From Acinetobacter kookii (GTDB lineage: Bacteria > Pseudomonadota > Gammaproteobacteria > Pseudomonadales > Moraxellaceae), in NCBI RefSeq assembly GCF_900096895.1, contig NZ_FMYO01000001.1, forward strand, positions 895,113 through 959,112: a stretch of DNA of 64,000 nucleotides, in the 5' to 3' direction. Below, piece after piece: positions 44,624 to 53,695 of this stretch. The translations under genes and the position numbers were made by a program. Every line of letters starts with the position of its first letter. Position 1 is the first letter of the stretch. Under the pieces are notes generated by a model. That model ran no database searches, was not told the DNA's origin, and saw nothing but the letters and a program-made list of their open reading frames with translations.

Positions 44624-45154
44624 TCACAGTTCAATTGACTCTAACTGCTGAAAATTCTTGAAATGTTCCGCGTAGTGCAAGGCACTCTTTTTGAGTTTGA
44701 CTTCAGTCGCCTCATCCAGCGTTTTGACGATTTTCCCCGGCGAACCCATCACCACAGAATTGTCCGGAATGACTTTACCTTCAGGAATTAAGGCATTGGC
44801 GCCAATGATGCAGTTTTTACCGATGACCGCATGATTTAAAATCACGCTATTAATGCCAATCAGCGTGTTATCGCCAACGGTACAACCATGCAGCATCGCT
44901 TGATGCCCAATCGTCACATAACTGCCAATATGCATTTCAATTCCTGCATCGGTATGTAAAACAGCATTTTCCTGCACATTGGTAAAATCCCCCAGTTTGA
45001 TCTTGCTGTTATCGCCCCGGATGACCGCACCAAACCAGACACTGACCTGCTTGCCCATTTCTACCTGGCCAATGACGGTCGCATTTTCCGCAATCCAGCC
45101 ATCCCAAGGTTGATGCGTTGCTTGAGGTGTATATCCCTTAAATTTATAAATCAT
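44624..45154 (-). CDS. yrdA: Gamma-carbonic-anhydrase-like hexapeptide protein (YrdA family)
   Basis: A 176-residue left-handed beta-helix protein from the ATG at 45154, which has AAGGAA upstream. The three metal-ligand histidines are visible in ENAVLHTD, IGHQAMLHG. Related proteins (YrdA, CaiE, PaaY) bind zinc or iron; carbonic anhydrase activity is often absent in the YrdA group. It is a paralogue of PaaY encoded at 16868-17467 but shorter at the C terminus and outside any catabolic operon. It follows the CoA pyrophosphatase gene by 13 bp. Confidence 0.85.
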   Translation of the reverse strand: MIYKFKGYTPQATHQPWDGWIAENATVIGQVEMGKQVSVWFGAVIRGDNSKIKLGDFTNVQENAVLHTDAGIEMHIGSYVTIGHQAMLHGCTVGDNTLIGINSVILNHAVIGKNCIIGANALIPEGKVIPDNSVVMGSPGKIVKTLDEATEVKLKKSALHYAEHFKNFQQLESIEL

Positions 45155-45167
45155 GGGGTGAAGTTCC

Positions 45168-45785
45168 TTATTTACCGTATTTAATCTTATTGCCATGAAA
45201 AGCGGGCGAATTTAATAAAAATGGCCATTCCTTTTGATAATCCAAACCATACTGAAACAGGGATACCAGCATCCGTGCAGTCAAGCCCCAAACAATTTCA
45301 TTTTCCACGCGCATGCTGGGAAAATACAAAGACTGATGTGCATAACGTACTTCGTAGGGAATTGGCGGTGCATTCATTAAACGATGGAGTGATGCAAAAA
45401 ATATTCGATCAATTTCAGCAGGTTGAGGAGTCAGCTGCACTTCAGGCGGAATCAGTCCAACCACAGGTTTGACCAGCATGCCATTGCGGGCTTTTTGCAT
45501 GGGCAAATCGCCAATCAGTTGCACATCAAAGGGATTCAGCGCGGTTTCTTCATAGGCTTCGCGCAAAGCCACCACAATATTACTGGTATCTTGCGGATCT
45601 CTTTTGCCGCCCGGAAAAGAAACCTCCCCGGCATGATTGGACAAATATAAAGAACGGCGCGTAAGCAAAACCTTGGGATCGGACTCATCGGTAATGGCAA
45701 TTAGTACAGCAGCCTGAGCAGGCTTTACACGTGTAGAAAAGCGTAACCTGTGCTGTAATAATTGTATTAATGAGTAGTCATCCAT
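45168..45785 (-). CDS. nudL: NUDIX hydrolase, CoA pyrophosphatase-like (NudL)
   Basis: A 205-residue NUDIX enzyme. The NUDIX box is GGKRDPQDTSNIVVALREAY continuing into EET, and the upstream PKVLLTRRSLYLSNHAGEVSFPGG carries the extended UPF0035 motif that marks the coenzyme A pyrophosphatase subgroup, which cleaves CoA to phosphopantetheine and ADP. The substrate is inferred from that motif. It is read with the YrdA-like gene 13 bp downstream and is divergent from the second NUDIX gene. Confidence 0.88.
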   Translation of the reverse strand: MDDYSLIQLLQHRLRFSTRVKPAQAAVLIAITDESDPKVLLTRRSLYLSNHAGEVSFPGGKRDPQDTSNIVVALREAYEETALNPFDVQLIGDLPMQKARNGMLVKPVVGLIPPEVQLTPQPAEIDRIFFASLHRLMNAPPIPYEVRYAHQSLYFPSMRVENEIVWGLTARMLVSLFQYGLDYQKEWPFLLNSPAFHGNKIKYGK

Positions 45786-45904
45786 GGGCTACTGCTCCTG
45801 CCTGTTGCTTTATTTCATCATAGCTGAATTTTTATTCCAAAGGATAGAAATGATGCCAAAGTTGGATTTTTCAGTTATGCTGATCAACACCTTGATCATT
45901 GACG

Positions 45905-46459
45905 ATGAATATGAATTTCTGTGTAATTTGCGGACATAAAACAACGGAAAAAATTCCACTCGGCGACCATCAATTACGCCGTGTTTGTACAGATTGCGGC
46001 AATATTCATTACGTCAATCCCAAAGTCATTTGCGGTGCACTCGTACTATGGGAAAATAAGGTTTTGCTGTGCCGCCGTGCCATTGAGCCCCGTTATGGCT
46101 TATGGACCCTGCCTGCAGGTTATATGGAACTGTTTGAAACCATGGAACAAGGCGCAGCCAGAGAAACCCGGGAAGAAGCTGAAGCTGAAGTTGAAATCGA
46201 ACAGCTCTACTGTATGTATAACATTCCCCGAATTGGACAGATTTATGTTCTGTTCAAGGCCAATCTCATCAATGGCGTATTCGGTGCCGGTGAGGAAACC
46301 ATTGAATCCCGTCTATTTGAAGAACACGAAATTCCCTGGTCTGAACTGGCTTTTCCCAGTGTAGAACGAACCTTAAGACACTATTTTGAAGACCGTAAAT
46401 CTGCTTCCTTCACTATGCATTTAGAAACATTAGGTACCCGTTTGGATCATACCGGTTAA
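45905..46459 (+). CDS. Zinc-ribbon NUDIX hydrolase
   Basis: A 184-residue NUDIX protein with an N-terminal four-cysteine ribbon (FCVICGHK and CTDCGNIHYVNPK) followed by a NUDIX box within GYMELFETMEQGAARETREE. The ribbon plus NUDIX arrangement is that of the NudC/YfcD-like ADP-ribose or NADH pyrophosphatase relatives, though NudC itself is longer and has the SQPWPFPxS motif, which is missing here. The ATG at 45905 is chosen; TTG 45899 and ATG 45911 are alternatives, and none has a strong Shine-Dalgarno. It is convergent with filF. Confidence 0.85.
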   Translation: MNMNFCVICGHKTTEKIPLGDHQLRRVCTDCGNIHYVNPKVICGALVLWENKVLLCRRAIEPRYGLWTLPAGYMELFETMEQGAARETREEAEAEVEIEQLYCMYNIPRIGQIYVLFKANLINGVFGAGEETIESRLFEEHEIPWSELAFPSVERTLRHYFEDRKSASFTMHLETLGTRLDHTG

Positions 46460-46484
46460 AGATACGATAAATTTGCAACTCAAT

Positions 46485-46513
46485 AAAAAGCCCATCATGT
46501 GATGGGCTTTTTG
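46485..46513. terminator. Bidirectional terminator, NUDIX gene/filF
   Basis: AAAAAGCCCATCA pairs with TGATGGGCTTTTT around two bases, in the gap between convergent genes; it ends the fil operon and the NUDIX transcript. Confidence 0.88.
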
Positions 46514-46524
46514 TATTGTTCAGT

Positions 46525-48483
46525 TTATTTAATTTTAACCGTATAACATGGAGCTAAAGCAAAAGTTAATGTACCTCCGATTAATTTTGCTATTTCCTTA
46601 TCTTGTGAAGTATGTGTGGAATTATTCGCATTATAAACTTTTTGGAAACTTGATAATGTACTTGCCCATTTTACTTCCTCTACTTCAGAATCTTTAAATG
46701 TGACATCTGCTTTACCCGAGGTAAGATTTAAAAGATTAGTTACATTCAGTAATGCTCCACCCACCACAATACTTTCTCCAGTGCTGGAAGTCTTGATGTT
46801 AGTATTCATTCCGACTAAAGCACCATCTACTTTTTTCAAGTTTGCGTTTGCCAATACCATACGCAAAGAAATATTTTTATCATTGGTAAAAGCACGAGAA
46901 ACTGTACCAATACGGTATTGTTGAACTCCGTTCTGGTCTATATAGGTGGATGAATTAAAGCCGGTGGCCTCACAAGCAGTTTTTCCTGATGGCAATTCCA
47001 CATCCAAAGCAGTACTCATATCATCTTCAGTAGATCCAGGTTTCATATTGGTTCGAATGTTACCCTTTTCATCAATGACTATTCCCAGTACAACGTCGTT
47101 CACACTGGTATCGGTAAATTTAAAGGTCAGATTTGCATACATCGGGAAAATATAAGCTTCGCCAGATTTCGCATTATTAACGGATTTAAAGACCCTTTTA
47201 TCTAGATAAGTAATAGGAAAGGTTTTATATAAATCGAGTGTACCCTTAAAATTTTCGCTGCCAATGGTCTGCGTCCATAGACCGAAATCCAGCTTATCCG
47301 CTGCAGTGACTTCTGTTTTGCCGGTAAGCAACTTATAGAATTGTTCTTTGCCGGCAATCATATAATCATTATATAAAGTGCCCTGATAAATACTTAAAGG
47401 TGTAACGACTTGATCGACCTGAAAATCAAAATTTCGATCGATTTTCTTCGTCACCGGGTTAATCCAATGATCTTGTGCATTCGCCGTCATCCGAATAGGT
47501 CGGGTGGTGGTCAGCAATTTGGTATTTAATCCACCTACCGTCGAAGTATCACTGACTCCTGGACCACGCCATTGCATACCACTGCCAAAGGTATAACCGT
47601 CACGGTCTGTAATCAACATGAAATGTCCAAAGAGATGCTGCGTTGAACTATCCTGCGTATTACACGTCTCTTTATTACAACCGACCAAACCATCTGAACC
47701 GCTTAAACTGCTAACTACTCCAAAGGTTGAGAATAGTGAAAATTCAGGTTGATATACTCCCGCATTCGAAATATTCATCAACATGCTGACAGTCGAAAAT
47801 GCCTGCTCATTGGTTATATTTGAAATATTGAGCCAAGGTTTGATCAGTAATTCAAAGTCTGCATCTGCGGTATTTACAAAAGCATCTTGAGAAATTGACT
47901 GGCTAATTCTCTCCAGATCTACGCGCTGTTGATCAGTAATATATAAAGCTTGAATATCGGTCGGATCAGCAATTCCACCGTTTTGCAGCGCAAGTGCCTG
48001 TAATATTTTTGCCAAACGCATAGCTACTTTCACAGTGCTATCATTGGCATCCAGAGACCTAGCCGGTGTATTGGTCATACCCGAGGCAATGTCTAAAATA
48101 GTCAAGCGAGGTAATTGCGAGGTACTGACCTTGGCAATTTTATTGAGGTCTAGCGTTCCCAAATTAATTTGCTTATCTTTTTCCCCCTTAATGAAGAAGG
48201 TAATTTTATCACCGACCTTACATGCCCCTGTTGCTGCCCCATCTTTTGCATCAAAAGTGGTCACGAAGCTATTTTTGGTATCGCTACTACAGGTAAAATT
48301 TAATCCACTTAATGGATAATCCAGTGCAAATCCAAGACATCCCGTAGAACCAATCGTACACGTTCCATTCGTTGTACTACCTTCATAAACTTCAGGAATA
48401 ACATTGGCACTTTCGCCACCACAACCACTTAAAGCCGCCATCAAGGTGGTGAGGGTAAACGGGAGTAAATATTTATTTTTCAT
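46525..48483 (-). CDS. filF: FilF, large outer-membrane-type lipoprotein of the fil locus
   Basis: A 652-residue exported lipoprotein; the lipobox is LSGC with Cys21 (MKNKYLLPFTLTTLMAALSG before it). The next residues GGESANVIPE and the lack of Asp at +2 favour transfer to the outer membrane. The mature part has several Cys (for example CTIGSTGC, CSSDTKNS, CNKETC and the final APCYTVKIK) and many beta-type stretches. Acinetobacter annotation calls it pilus assembly protein FilF, but I recognise no pilin, usher or adhesin domain. It is the last gene of the operon, 21 bp after filE. Confidence 0.75.
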   Translation of the reverse strand: MKNKYLLPFTLTTLMAALSGCGGESANVIPEVYEGSTTNGTCTIGSTGCLGFALDYPLSGLNFTCSSDTKNSFVTTFDAKDGAATGACKVGDKITFFIKGEKDKQINLGTLDLNKIAKVSTSQLPRLTILDIASGMTNTPARSLDANDSTVKVAMRLAKILQALALQNGGIADPTDIQALYITDQQRVDLERISQSISQDAFVNTADADFELLIKPWLNISNITNEQAFSTVSMLMNISNAGVYQPEFSLFSTFGVVSSLSGSDGLVGCNKETCNTQDSSTQHLFGHFMLITDRDGYTFGSGMQWRGPGVSDTSTVGGLNTKLLTTTRPIRMTANAQDHWINPVTKKIDRNFDFQVDQVVTPLSIYQGTLYNDYMIAGKEQFYKLLTGKTEVTAADKLDFGLWTQTIGSENFKGTLDLYKTFPITYLDKRVFKSVNNAKSGEAYIFPMYANLTFKFTDTSVNDVVLGIVIDEKGNIRTNMKPGSTEDDMSTALDVELPSGKTACEATGFNSSTYIDQNGVQQYRIGTVSRAFTNDKNISLRMVLANANLKKVDGALVGMNTNIKTSSTGESIVVGGALLNVTNLLNLTSGKADVTFKDSEVEEVKWASTLSSFQKVYNANNSTHTSQDKEIAKLIGGTLTFALAPCYTVKIK

Positions 48484-48504
48484 CCTAATTCTCTTCTTAT
48501 ATCC

Positions 48505-49689
48505 TTAGCGAATTGCTATCAATTTTAATTGACCCTTATTGGTGAGTGCTTTGTTATCAACATCTATCGCACTGGCTAAAGGGGTTAATAATATATATTG
48601 GGTTGTGGAAGGAATATGTACGATTCCTTCAATTTTTTCATGCGAGGTAAAAGAAGCTGTAGCCTCATGATTTTTAAAGCCTCCAGCACCTTCCAGCACA
48701 CACCCATGGGTATCCAGAAAAACCACAAATGGCCAATAAAAGGTCGGATTTTGTTGTCGTGAGGCATAAGAACTAATTTGAACATTCTGAATGGCATTGG
48801 AAACTTTCACAATTTCAAAATCAAATTGTTCTTTTAAGGGTGCCCGTGGCCAAACATTGACTTCTTTATCCAAACTGACAGTTTTGGCATTTTTAATTTT
48901 TTTATCCTGAATACATTGTTGACCTAAACTTGCAACAACATCCGCCTGGGAAACCCGATAATAGCTGGATGACAATGTAATGGGACCACTATCCTGTTTT
49001 TGATTCTTTTTGAAAAAGGATTGCAGCAGGGATTTGCTTACCCCTTTTTCACGTTCAACCATTTGTAAACGTGTCGCTCCATGCTTGGCATCAATGATGC
49101 CTTCGGGCATAGCATAAAAACGCTTCTTTCCTTCCAGATTAAATTCTTTGTCTTCCAGGTATTCATTTTTTATATATTGCGTACCATCAATCGTTACATA
49201 ATTTTCCGTATTTTTAATTTCTTTTGGTTCTTGAGTAGGAGGCATGCTCACCAGAGGTGTAACTTCTTCCATTTTTTTAGACTGAGAGGAAGGCTGGGAT
49301 ACTACTTTTTCCTTTTTCTCGGCTTTAGGTGCTACATAAGTGCTTTGCGGTATTTTAGCTGCATCGGCATGGGTAGAAACTTTTGTTGGGGCCTTTTGAA
49401 CTACTGTTTTATCTTCCTCTTTTACTTGCGATGATGTTGAAATTTGAGTTGCAGCGGCCTTAACTTCAGGCTGACTATTCTGGGAATGGGATTGAGTTTC
49501 TTGAACTCTCATCTCTATTGAGGAAGATTTACTCACTTCTGCTGATTGATTCTTGGGCGGAGATTTTTGCTGCACGATCATCGGCCGGCCATCTGGTCCA
49601 ATGATCGTGTAAAACTCGCCCGCATATGAAAAGGACACTTGCACCATACAAAGTGCAAGTACCGATTTCACCAATGAATTCCCTTTCAT
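48505..49689 (-). CDS. filE: FilE, exported protein of the fil locus
   Basis: From the ATG at 49689, 394 residues with a signal peptide (KSVLALCMVQVSFSYA) followed by GEFYTIIGPDGRPMIVQQKS, which resembles the DUF4124 start seen in many envelope proteins. Then comes a long Ser/Lys/Gln/Glu-rich linker (about 45-170) and a folded C-terminal half (about 250-394). A start at 49710 inside filD is possible but would extend the signal peptide. It likely spans the periplasm, with the linker reaching between membranes; that is inference. No enzymatic motif is visible. Confidence 0.7.
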   Translation of the reverse strand: MKGNSLVKSVLALCMVQVSFSYAGEFYTIIGPDGRPMIVQQKSPPKNQSAEVSKSSSIEMRVQETQSHSQNSQPEVKAAATQISTSSQVKEEDKTVVQKAPTKVSTHADAAKIPQSTYVAPKAEKKEKVVSQPSSQSKKMEEVTPLVSMPPTQEPKEIKNTENYVTIDGTQYIKNEYLEDKEFNLEGKKRFYAMPEGIIDAKHGATRLQMVEREKGVSKSLLQSFFKKNQKQDSGPITLSSSYYRVSQADVVASLGQQCIQDKKIKNAKTVSLDKEVNVWPRAPLKEQFDFEIVKVSNAIQNVQISSYASRQQNPTFYWPFVVFLDTHGCVLEGAGGFKNHEATASFTSHEKIEGIVHIPSTTQYILLTPLASAIDVDNKALTNKGQLKLIAIR

Positions 49690-49703
49690 TCTTTTCAATT
49701 CGC

Positions 49704-51368
49704 TTACCATCTTGTTCTATAGTTCAATCCTAAAATCGTAATCTTGGTATCTGTTTTTACGTTTAAACCTGCATATGGATTTAATAAAAGATTATTTACC
49801 CCTGTCTGGTTTGCCAAACTACTTGTATTTGCAGGAATATTGTCTTTACTACGCAGAAAGCCAATCGATAAATCTAAATCAGTATCTGCATCAAAACGAT
49901 AACCTACCCCAAGACCAAACAATTGTGCATTGTTAATCGGCACCATGGTATTTCGCTTATTATCAGGAATTGCACTGGTACGTGGTTCATAGCCAGCACG
50001 TAATTTCAAACGATCCGTTGCGGAATATTCCAGACCAATACCAAAATTCCAAGGTGAAGTAAATTCCAGCGGTAATGCGAGAGAACTATCACTCACGTTT
50101 TCAGAAAGCAACTTAGCAATTTTTAGCGCTGAAATTTGTCGGTCAAATTCAAATCTAAACTTGTCCCAGGCCTTATAGTCCGTCCAGCCTACATCAAAGT
50201 TGACTTGTAAATCGGGTAAAAGCTTATATTTTATCCCTGCTTGGAAATGGGCTGGGTATTCAAAATCCATTGAAACCAGACCTGACTCGCTTGCAGGAAT
50301 ATTATTTGGAAAGCCTAAAATTGCAGCAAGAATTTGACCTGTAGGAGATGACATTAAACCATTGATCAGCTCACGTGGCGCGTTTGCGTTATCAATATGG
50401 TATTTACCTTTCAAACGCATTTTTGCAGCACTTTGATATACCATACCAAAGCTAAAATCGTCAGTCGGCTCCCACAGCACGCCAAGGTTATAACTTGGGC
50501 TAAGTGATTGTTCCAAAGCAAGTTGCATTTGCCCAAACCGGCCAAATGGATTCATGCCTTCTTGGGCATTACATATGCCTAACAACAGAATGTCGGTAAT
50601 AATGTCCGAGTTTTCTTTAAAAGGTGTACAAACGACTTCATCAATCATTCGCAACATACCAATTAATTCGTTAGGAAAACGCAAATCCGTTTTTAAACCA
50701 ATGGCCTGGTATGACATACCCACAGAAGCACCGACGGATAGTTCATCATTCACTTCATAGGCTATAGAAGGTGATAAATAGGTAATCCTTTCCAGAGCAA
50801 CCTGTTGCCCCATATAATTCGCAGGATTACCATTTTCTGCACCAAAACCGGCAACCAAAGGTGCATACATTGCCGTTGCAAAAGTCGTTTTTGAACCCGG
50901 TGGATTGTAAGCAATCCCCGCTGTAGGTGCAGCCATGGGCAAACCTTCACCCAGATCCACCATTTTTTTTAGTACCGGGACGTATAAACTGACGTATTCG
51001 ACATCCCCATTTATGGTGCTTTTAAAGTCTGTACATAAATCGGAAGAAACCTCTGGTCCGTCATTACACACCATCGGGTCATCTGAATAGCCAAATACGT
51101 TATATCCTGCTGGAACTTCAAACTCTCTTTTGATATCAAAGTTAGCCAGAATACCCTGAACATCGGTTTGCAGACCTTCAATTTTTGTCAAGGCTGCCGG
51201 GTTAAAATGAATAGCACTAATGCCAGGAGGGTCTGCAGTAACTGCATTCCCCATACTCAATGATCTGACATCAACCGATAAGTTGGTACCTAATTGAGCA
51301 AAAGTTGCACTTGAACAGCCCGAGACGATAATTGCTGCGGCTAACGGGCGAAGTCGAATCTTGTACAT
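49704..51368 (-). CDS. filD: FilD, FadL/OmpP1-family outer-membrane barrel protein
   Basis: A 554-residue protein of the FadL (OmpP1/TodX) family: after the signal peptide, NLSVDVRSLSMGNAVTADPP and ISAIHFNPAAL match the family's N-terminal hatch (compare SAGxAGxA and NPA), and the end RTRW fits a C-terminal barrel strand with aromatic residue. FadL proteins carry hydrophobic molecules across the outer membrane. The leader also contains VSGC, which looks like a lipobox, but type I cleavage after TFA is more likely. It is 12 bp after filC. In this operon it may be a channel for an exported component rather than fatty acid uptake. Confidence 0.75.
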   Translation of the reverse strand: MYKIRLRPLAAAIIVSGCSSATFAQLGTNLSVDVRSLSMGNAVTADPPGISAIHFNPAALTKIEGLQTDVQGILANFDIKREFEVPAGYNVFGYSDDPMVCNDGPEVSSDLCTDFKSTINGDVEYVSLYVPVLKKMVDLGEGLPMAAPTAGIAYNPPGSKTTFATAMYAPLVAGFGAENGNPANYMGQQVALERITYLSPSIAYEVNDELSVGASVGMSYQAIGLKTDLRFPNELIGMLRMIDEVVCTPFKENSDIITDILLLGICNAQEGMNPFGRFGQMQLALEQSLSPSYNLGVLWEPTDDFSFGMVYQSAAKMRLKGKYHIDNANAPRELINGLMSSPTGQILAAILGFPNNIPASESGLVSMDFEYPAHFQAGIKYKLLPDLQVNFDVGWTDYKAWDKFRFEFDRQISALKIAKLLSENVSDSSLALPLEFTSPWNFGIGLEYSATDRLKLRAGYEPRTSAIPDNKRNTMVPINNAQLFGLGVGYRFDADTDLDLSIGFLRSKDNIPANTSSLANQTGVNNLLLNPYAGLNVKTDTKITILGLNYRTRW

Positions 51369-51380
51369 ACGACTGCCCTC

Positions 51381-52613
51381 TTAGCGAAGTTTCTTACCGA
51401 AACCTAAAATATCAAGTGGGAATGACAAACCTAACGATACATCTGGCGCATCTTCTGTTAAGCCTATGCCCACAGTTCCGTTAACAATGGTCTCTGGTGA
51501 AACACGCACACCGAGTGAAATTGCTAAAGTAGAACTGGTCTGATCAGCCGGAGAATAGTTTTCACCCGAACTATAGGTAAATTCTGAACCGGTATTAAAG
51601 CTTTGCTGGTATGACATGGTCATAGACACATCATAGTTAAATGAATAAGCAAAACCTAAGGCAAAACCGCCACTAATCCCAGGTTCAAACTCCTCCAGTA
51701 CCCGTATACCACGGCGCTGATTTAAACCAGTTTCTTTAAAGCCATAGTTTGCAGATACAGAAGCAAACAAAACTACTGGATCGATATATTTACGTGTACT
51801 CGCACCAATCCCTGCAGAGTAATAACCTTTACCCGTTGCTAAATCATCTGTGGCATTCACTTCATAAGGGCTATCGCCCGTTTTAGTAGAAATATTACCG
51901 AATAAGATCAGTGGTAACCTGCCAGCTTTTAGTGGGAAAGGTTCCCAACGTGCACCAAAGGAAATATCGCCTAGACCTGCTGCAGAGGTATCTTTTAATA
52001 AATCTGTTTTAGCGACTAAAGGTAGTGAAGCAGTGAAAGTCAAATTATCTAAAATGCCATACTGCGCTGTAAACGTATTGGTAACAGAGTGAGTTGCATT
52101 TTCTTGAACACGAAGTTGATACAGTTGACCGCTCGCCATTTCAGCATCAATCTGTGTATCACGATAATAGGTATAATCGATATCATAATAAGATGAAATT
52201 TCACCTTTTTTAATTAATGAATATTGTCTTTCATTTGAAGTGAAAACTTCTTGCAGGTTTGCTTCTTTACTTGCATCCCCTTCTTGCTGCTGCAAGGCAG
52301 AAGAAGCTTGTTCATTTGCATTAACAGGTTGTGGCTGCGCTACTGTACTACTATCGGCAGATGGGGTTGCTGTCGACTCATCCACTTGTTCATCAACTGC
52401 CTCATACTCACCGAGTGCTGACTGTTCTCCTGCATCTACCGCTGCTACTGCTTGCACATCTGTAGACTGTAACGCTGTAGATTCAACTGCAGTTTCCTGT
52501 TGATCTACAACCTCATATTCTCCAAGTGCAGGTTCCTCTGCGGCATATGCCACCCCTATTGCCATTTGAACACTCAAAGCCAATAAAGTTTTGTTCATCC
52601 ATTTACGATTCAT
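51381..52613 (-). CDS. filC: FilC, outer-membrane barrel with low-complexity N-terminal region
   Basis: From the ATG at 52613, 410 residues. A signal peptide (LLALSVQMAIGVAYA) leads into an Ala/Glu/Gln/Ser-rich low-complexity segment of about 110 residues, in which EYE(V/A)VD(Q/E)Q occurs twice. From about residue 140 the rest alternates polar and hydrophobic residues in beta-barrel fashion, with GLGDISFGARWEPFPL and the terminal SLGLSFPLDILGFGKKLR. This layout, linker plus barrel, is that of FapF, the export pore of the Pseudomonas Fap amyloid system; the resemblance is architectural. The start with MVGWN at 52628 lacks a ribosome-binding site. Confidence 0.7.
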   Translation of the reverse strand: MNRKWMNKTLLALSVQMAIGVAYAAEEPALGEYEVVDQQETAVESTALQSTDVQAVAAVDAGEQSALGEYEAVDEQVDESTATPSADSSTVAQPQPVNANEQASSALQQQEGDASKEANLQEVFTSNERQYSLIKKGEISSYYDIDYTYYRDTQIDAEMASGQLYQLRVQENATHSVTNTFTAQYGILDNLTFTASLPLVAKTDLLKDTSAAGLGDISFGARWEPFPLKAGRLPLILFGNISTKTGDSPYEVNATDDLATGKGYYSAGIGASTRKYIDPVVLFASVSANYGFKETGLNQRRGIRVLEEFEPGISGGFALGFAYSFNYDVSMTMSYQQSFNTGSEFTYSSGENYSPADQTSSTLAISLGVRVSPETIVNGTVGIGLTEDAPDVSLGLSFPLDILGFGKKLR

Positions 52614-52659
52614 ATTCCATCCCACCATTTTTATTTTTTTAATCTGCTACTTTTATACT

Positions 52660-53499
52660 TTATTTACTTTTGTAATAAAGACGTAAAAAATTATATGTCG
52701 ATTCCCCGAATTTTTCTGAGTCTTCATTTAAATTCTTGTCTAAACGAATTGTTGAGGCTTTATCTGCAATTTTATCCATATAGAACTGCGGATATTGAAT
52801 GTCAACGAATGCATAGCGATTCACCGTTGCATCTTCGACATGTCGTAAGTCTGTATCCTGAAGTGCCAATAAATTTTTTCTTTTTTCAGGGGCAACATTA
52901 ATTAAAAACAGGGTGTTGTTTTCCCAGATATCTTTAAAACGTGTTTCATCAAAACTGATATTACCCAGTGCAGGGTCAGCCACATACACACGCCCATTCT
53001 TATATGCTTTAAACACTACAAAATGCTTAAAACCTGCATAGGAAATCGGAACAATTGCTGGTTGACCTTGCTGAACCAAATCGGAAAATTCGCCTTTGTA
53101 TCCCCCGCTTTCAAAACCGATTGCCCCAACAAAGCGCTTCATATCTAAAAGAGAAAAACTGCGGCGTTCAACAATTTTCTCGGTTTCACCAAATTTAAGT
53201 AAACCATTCATGACTTGTTGTTCTGTCATGTTTACACCAACATCAACATAACCATTCAACAAGGTCGTTAATGCAGCTGATCCACAACTATAGTCATAGG
53301 CTTGACGGACAATACCCCTAAATTGATCTTCTACAGCAGGTTTAATGAGCACGGGTTCTCTATGCATTCGAGTGAATGAATCGTGGCGAGAATCTAAGGT
53401 TTCAGTGTAATACACAGCTTCCGCTGGCTTTTTCTTAATTTCAAAGGCTTCTTTGGCAGCGTAATACATCAATGCCGAGCCTAACGCGATCTCTAACAT
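52660..53499 (-). CDS. filB: FilB, C39-family cysteine peptidase
   Basis: A 279-residue C39-type peptidase. The catalytic triad is visible: Cys72 in YDYSCGSAALTTLLNGY, His159 in FKHFVVFKAYKNGRVYV and Asp175 in VADPALGN. The N terminus MLEIALGSALMYYAAKEAF is a short hydrophobic anchor or signal rather than a clear cleavable peptide. C39 domains normally cut leader peptides of exported substrates; here the enzyme is free-standing, as FapD is in the Pseudomonas fap operon. It is encoded between the major product FilA and the barrel FilC. The FilA leader region is the natural candidate substrate (inference). Confidence 0.8.
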   Translation of the reverse strand: MLEIALGSALMYYAAKEAFEIKKKPAEAVYYTETLDSRHDSFTRMHREPVLIKPAVEDQFRGIVRQAYDYSCGSAALTTLLNGYVDVGVNMTEQQVMNGLLKFGETEKIVERRSFSLLDMKRFVGAIGFESGGYKGEFSDLVQQGQPAIVPISYAGFKHFVVFKAYKNGRVYVADPALGNISFDETRFKDIWENNTLFLINVAPEKRKNLLALQDTDLRHVEDATVNRYAFVDIQYPQFYMDKIADKASTIRLDKNLNEDSEKFGESTYNFLRLYYKSK

Positions 53500-53656
53500 A
53501 TCTTTTAACTTTTCTAGTTATCGGCATGACGTGCCTTTGTTCATTATTTTTTTAGAGCTTATACTCTACATCCATGTAAAAGGAAGATAACCTTTTTTAT
53601 AAAAAAAAACAGCTTTTTTTTAGTCTTTTTGAAGAATTTCACATTATTTTTGTAAA

Positions 53657-53684
53657 AAAAAGCGCGTGTAAACACGCGCTTTTT
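53657..53684 (-). terminator. Intercistronic terminator after filA
   Basis: GCGCGTGT and ACACGCGC pair around two A residues, flanked by A and T runs so that a U-tract follows on the minus strand. It lies 12 bp after the filA stop and before filB, so most transcripts should end after filA and a minority read into filB-F. Confidence 0.85.
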
Positions 53685-53695
53685 GACACGGAAAC

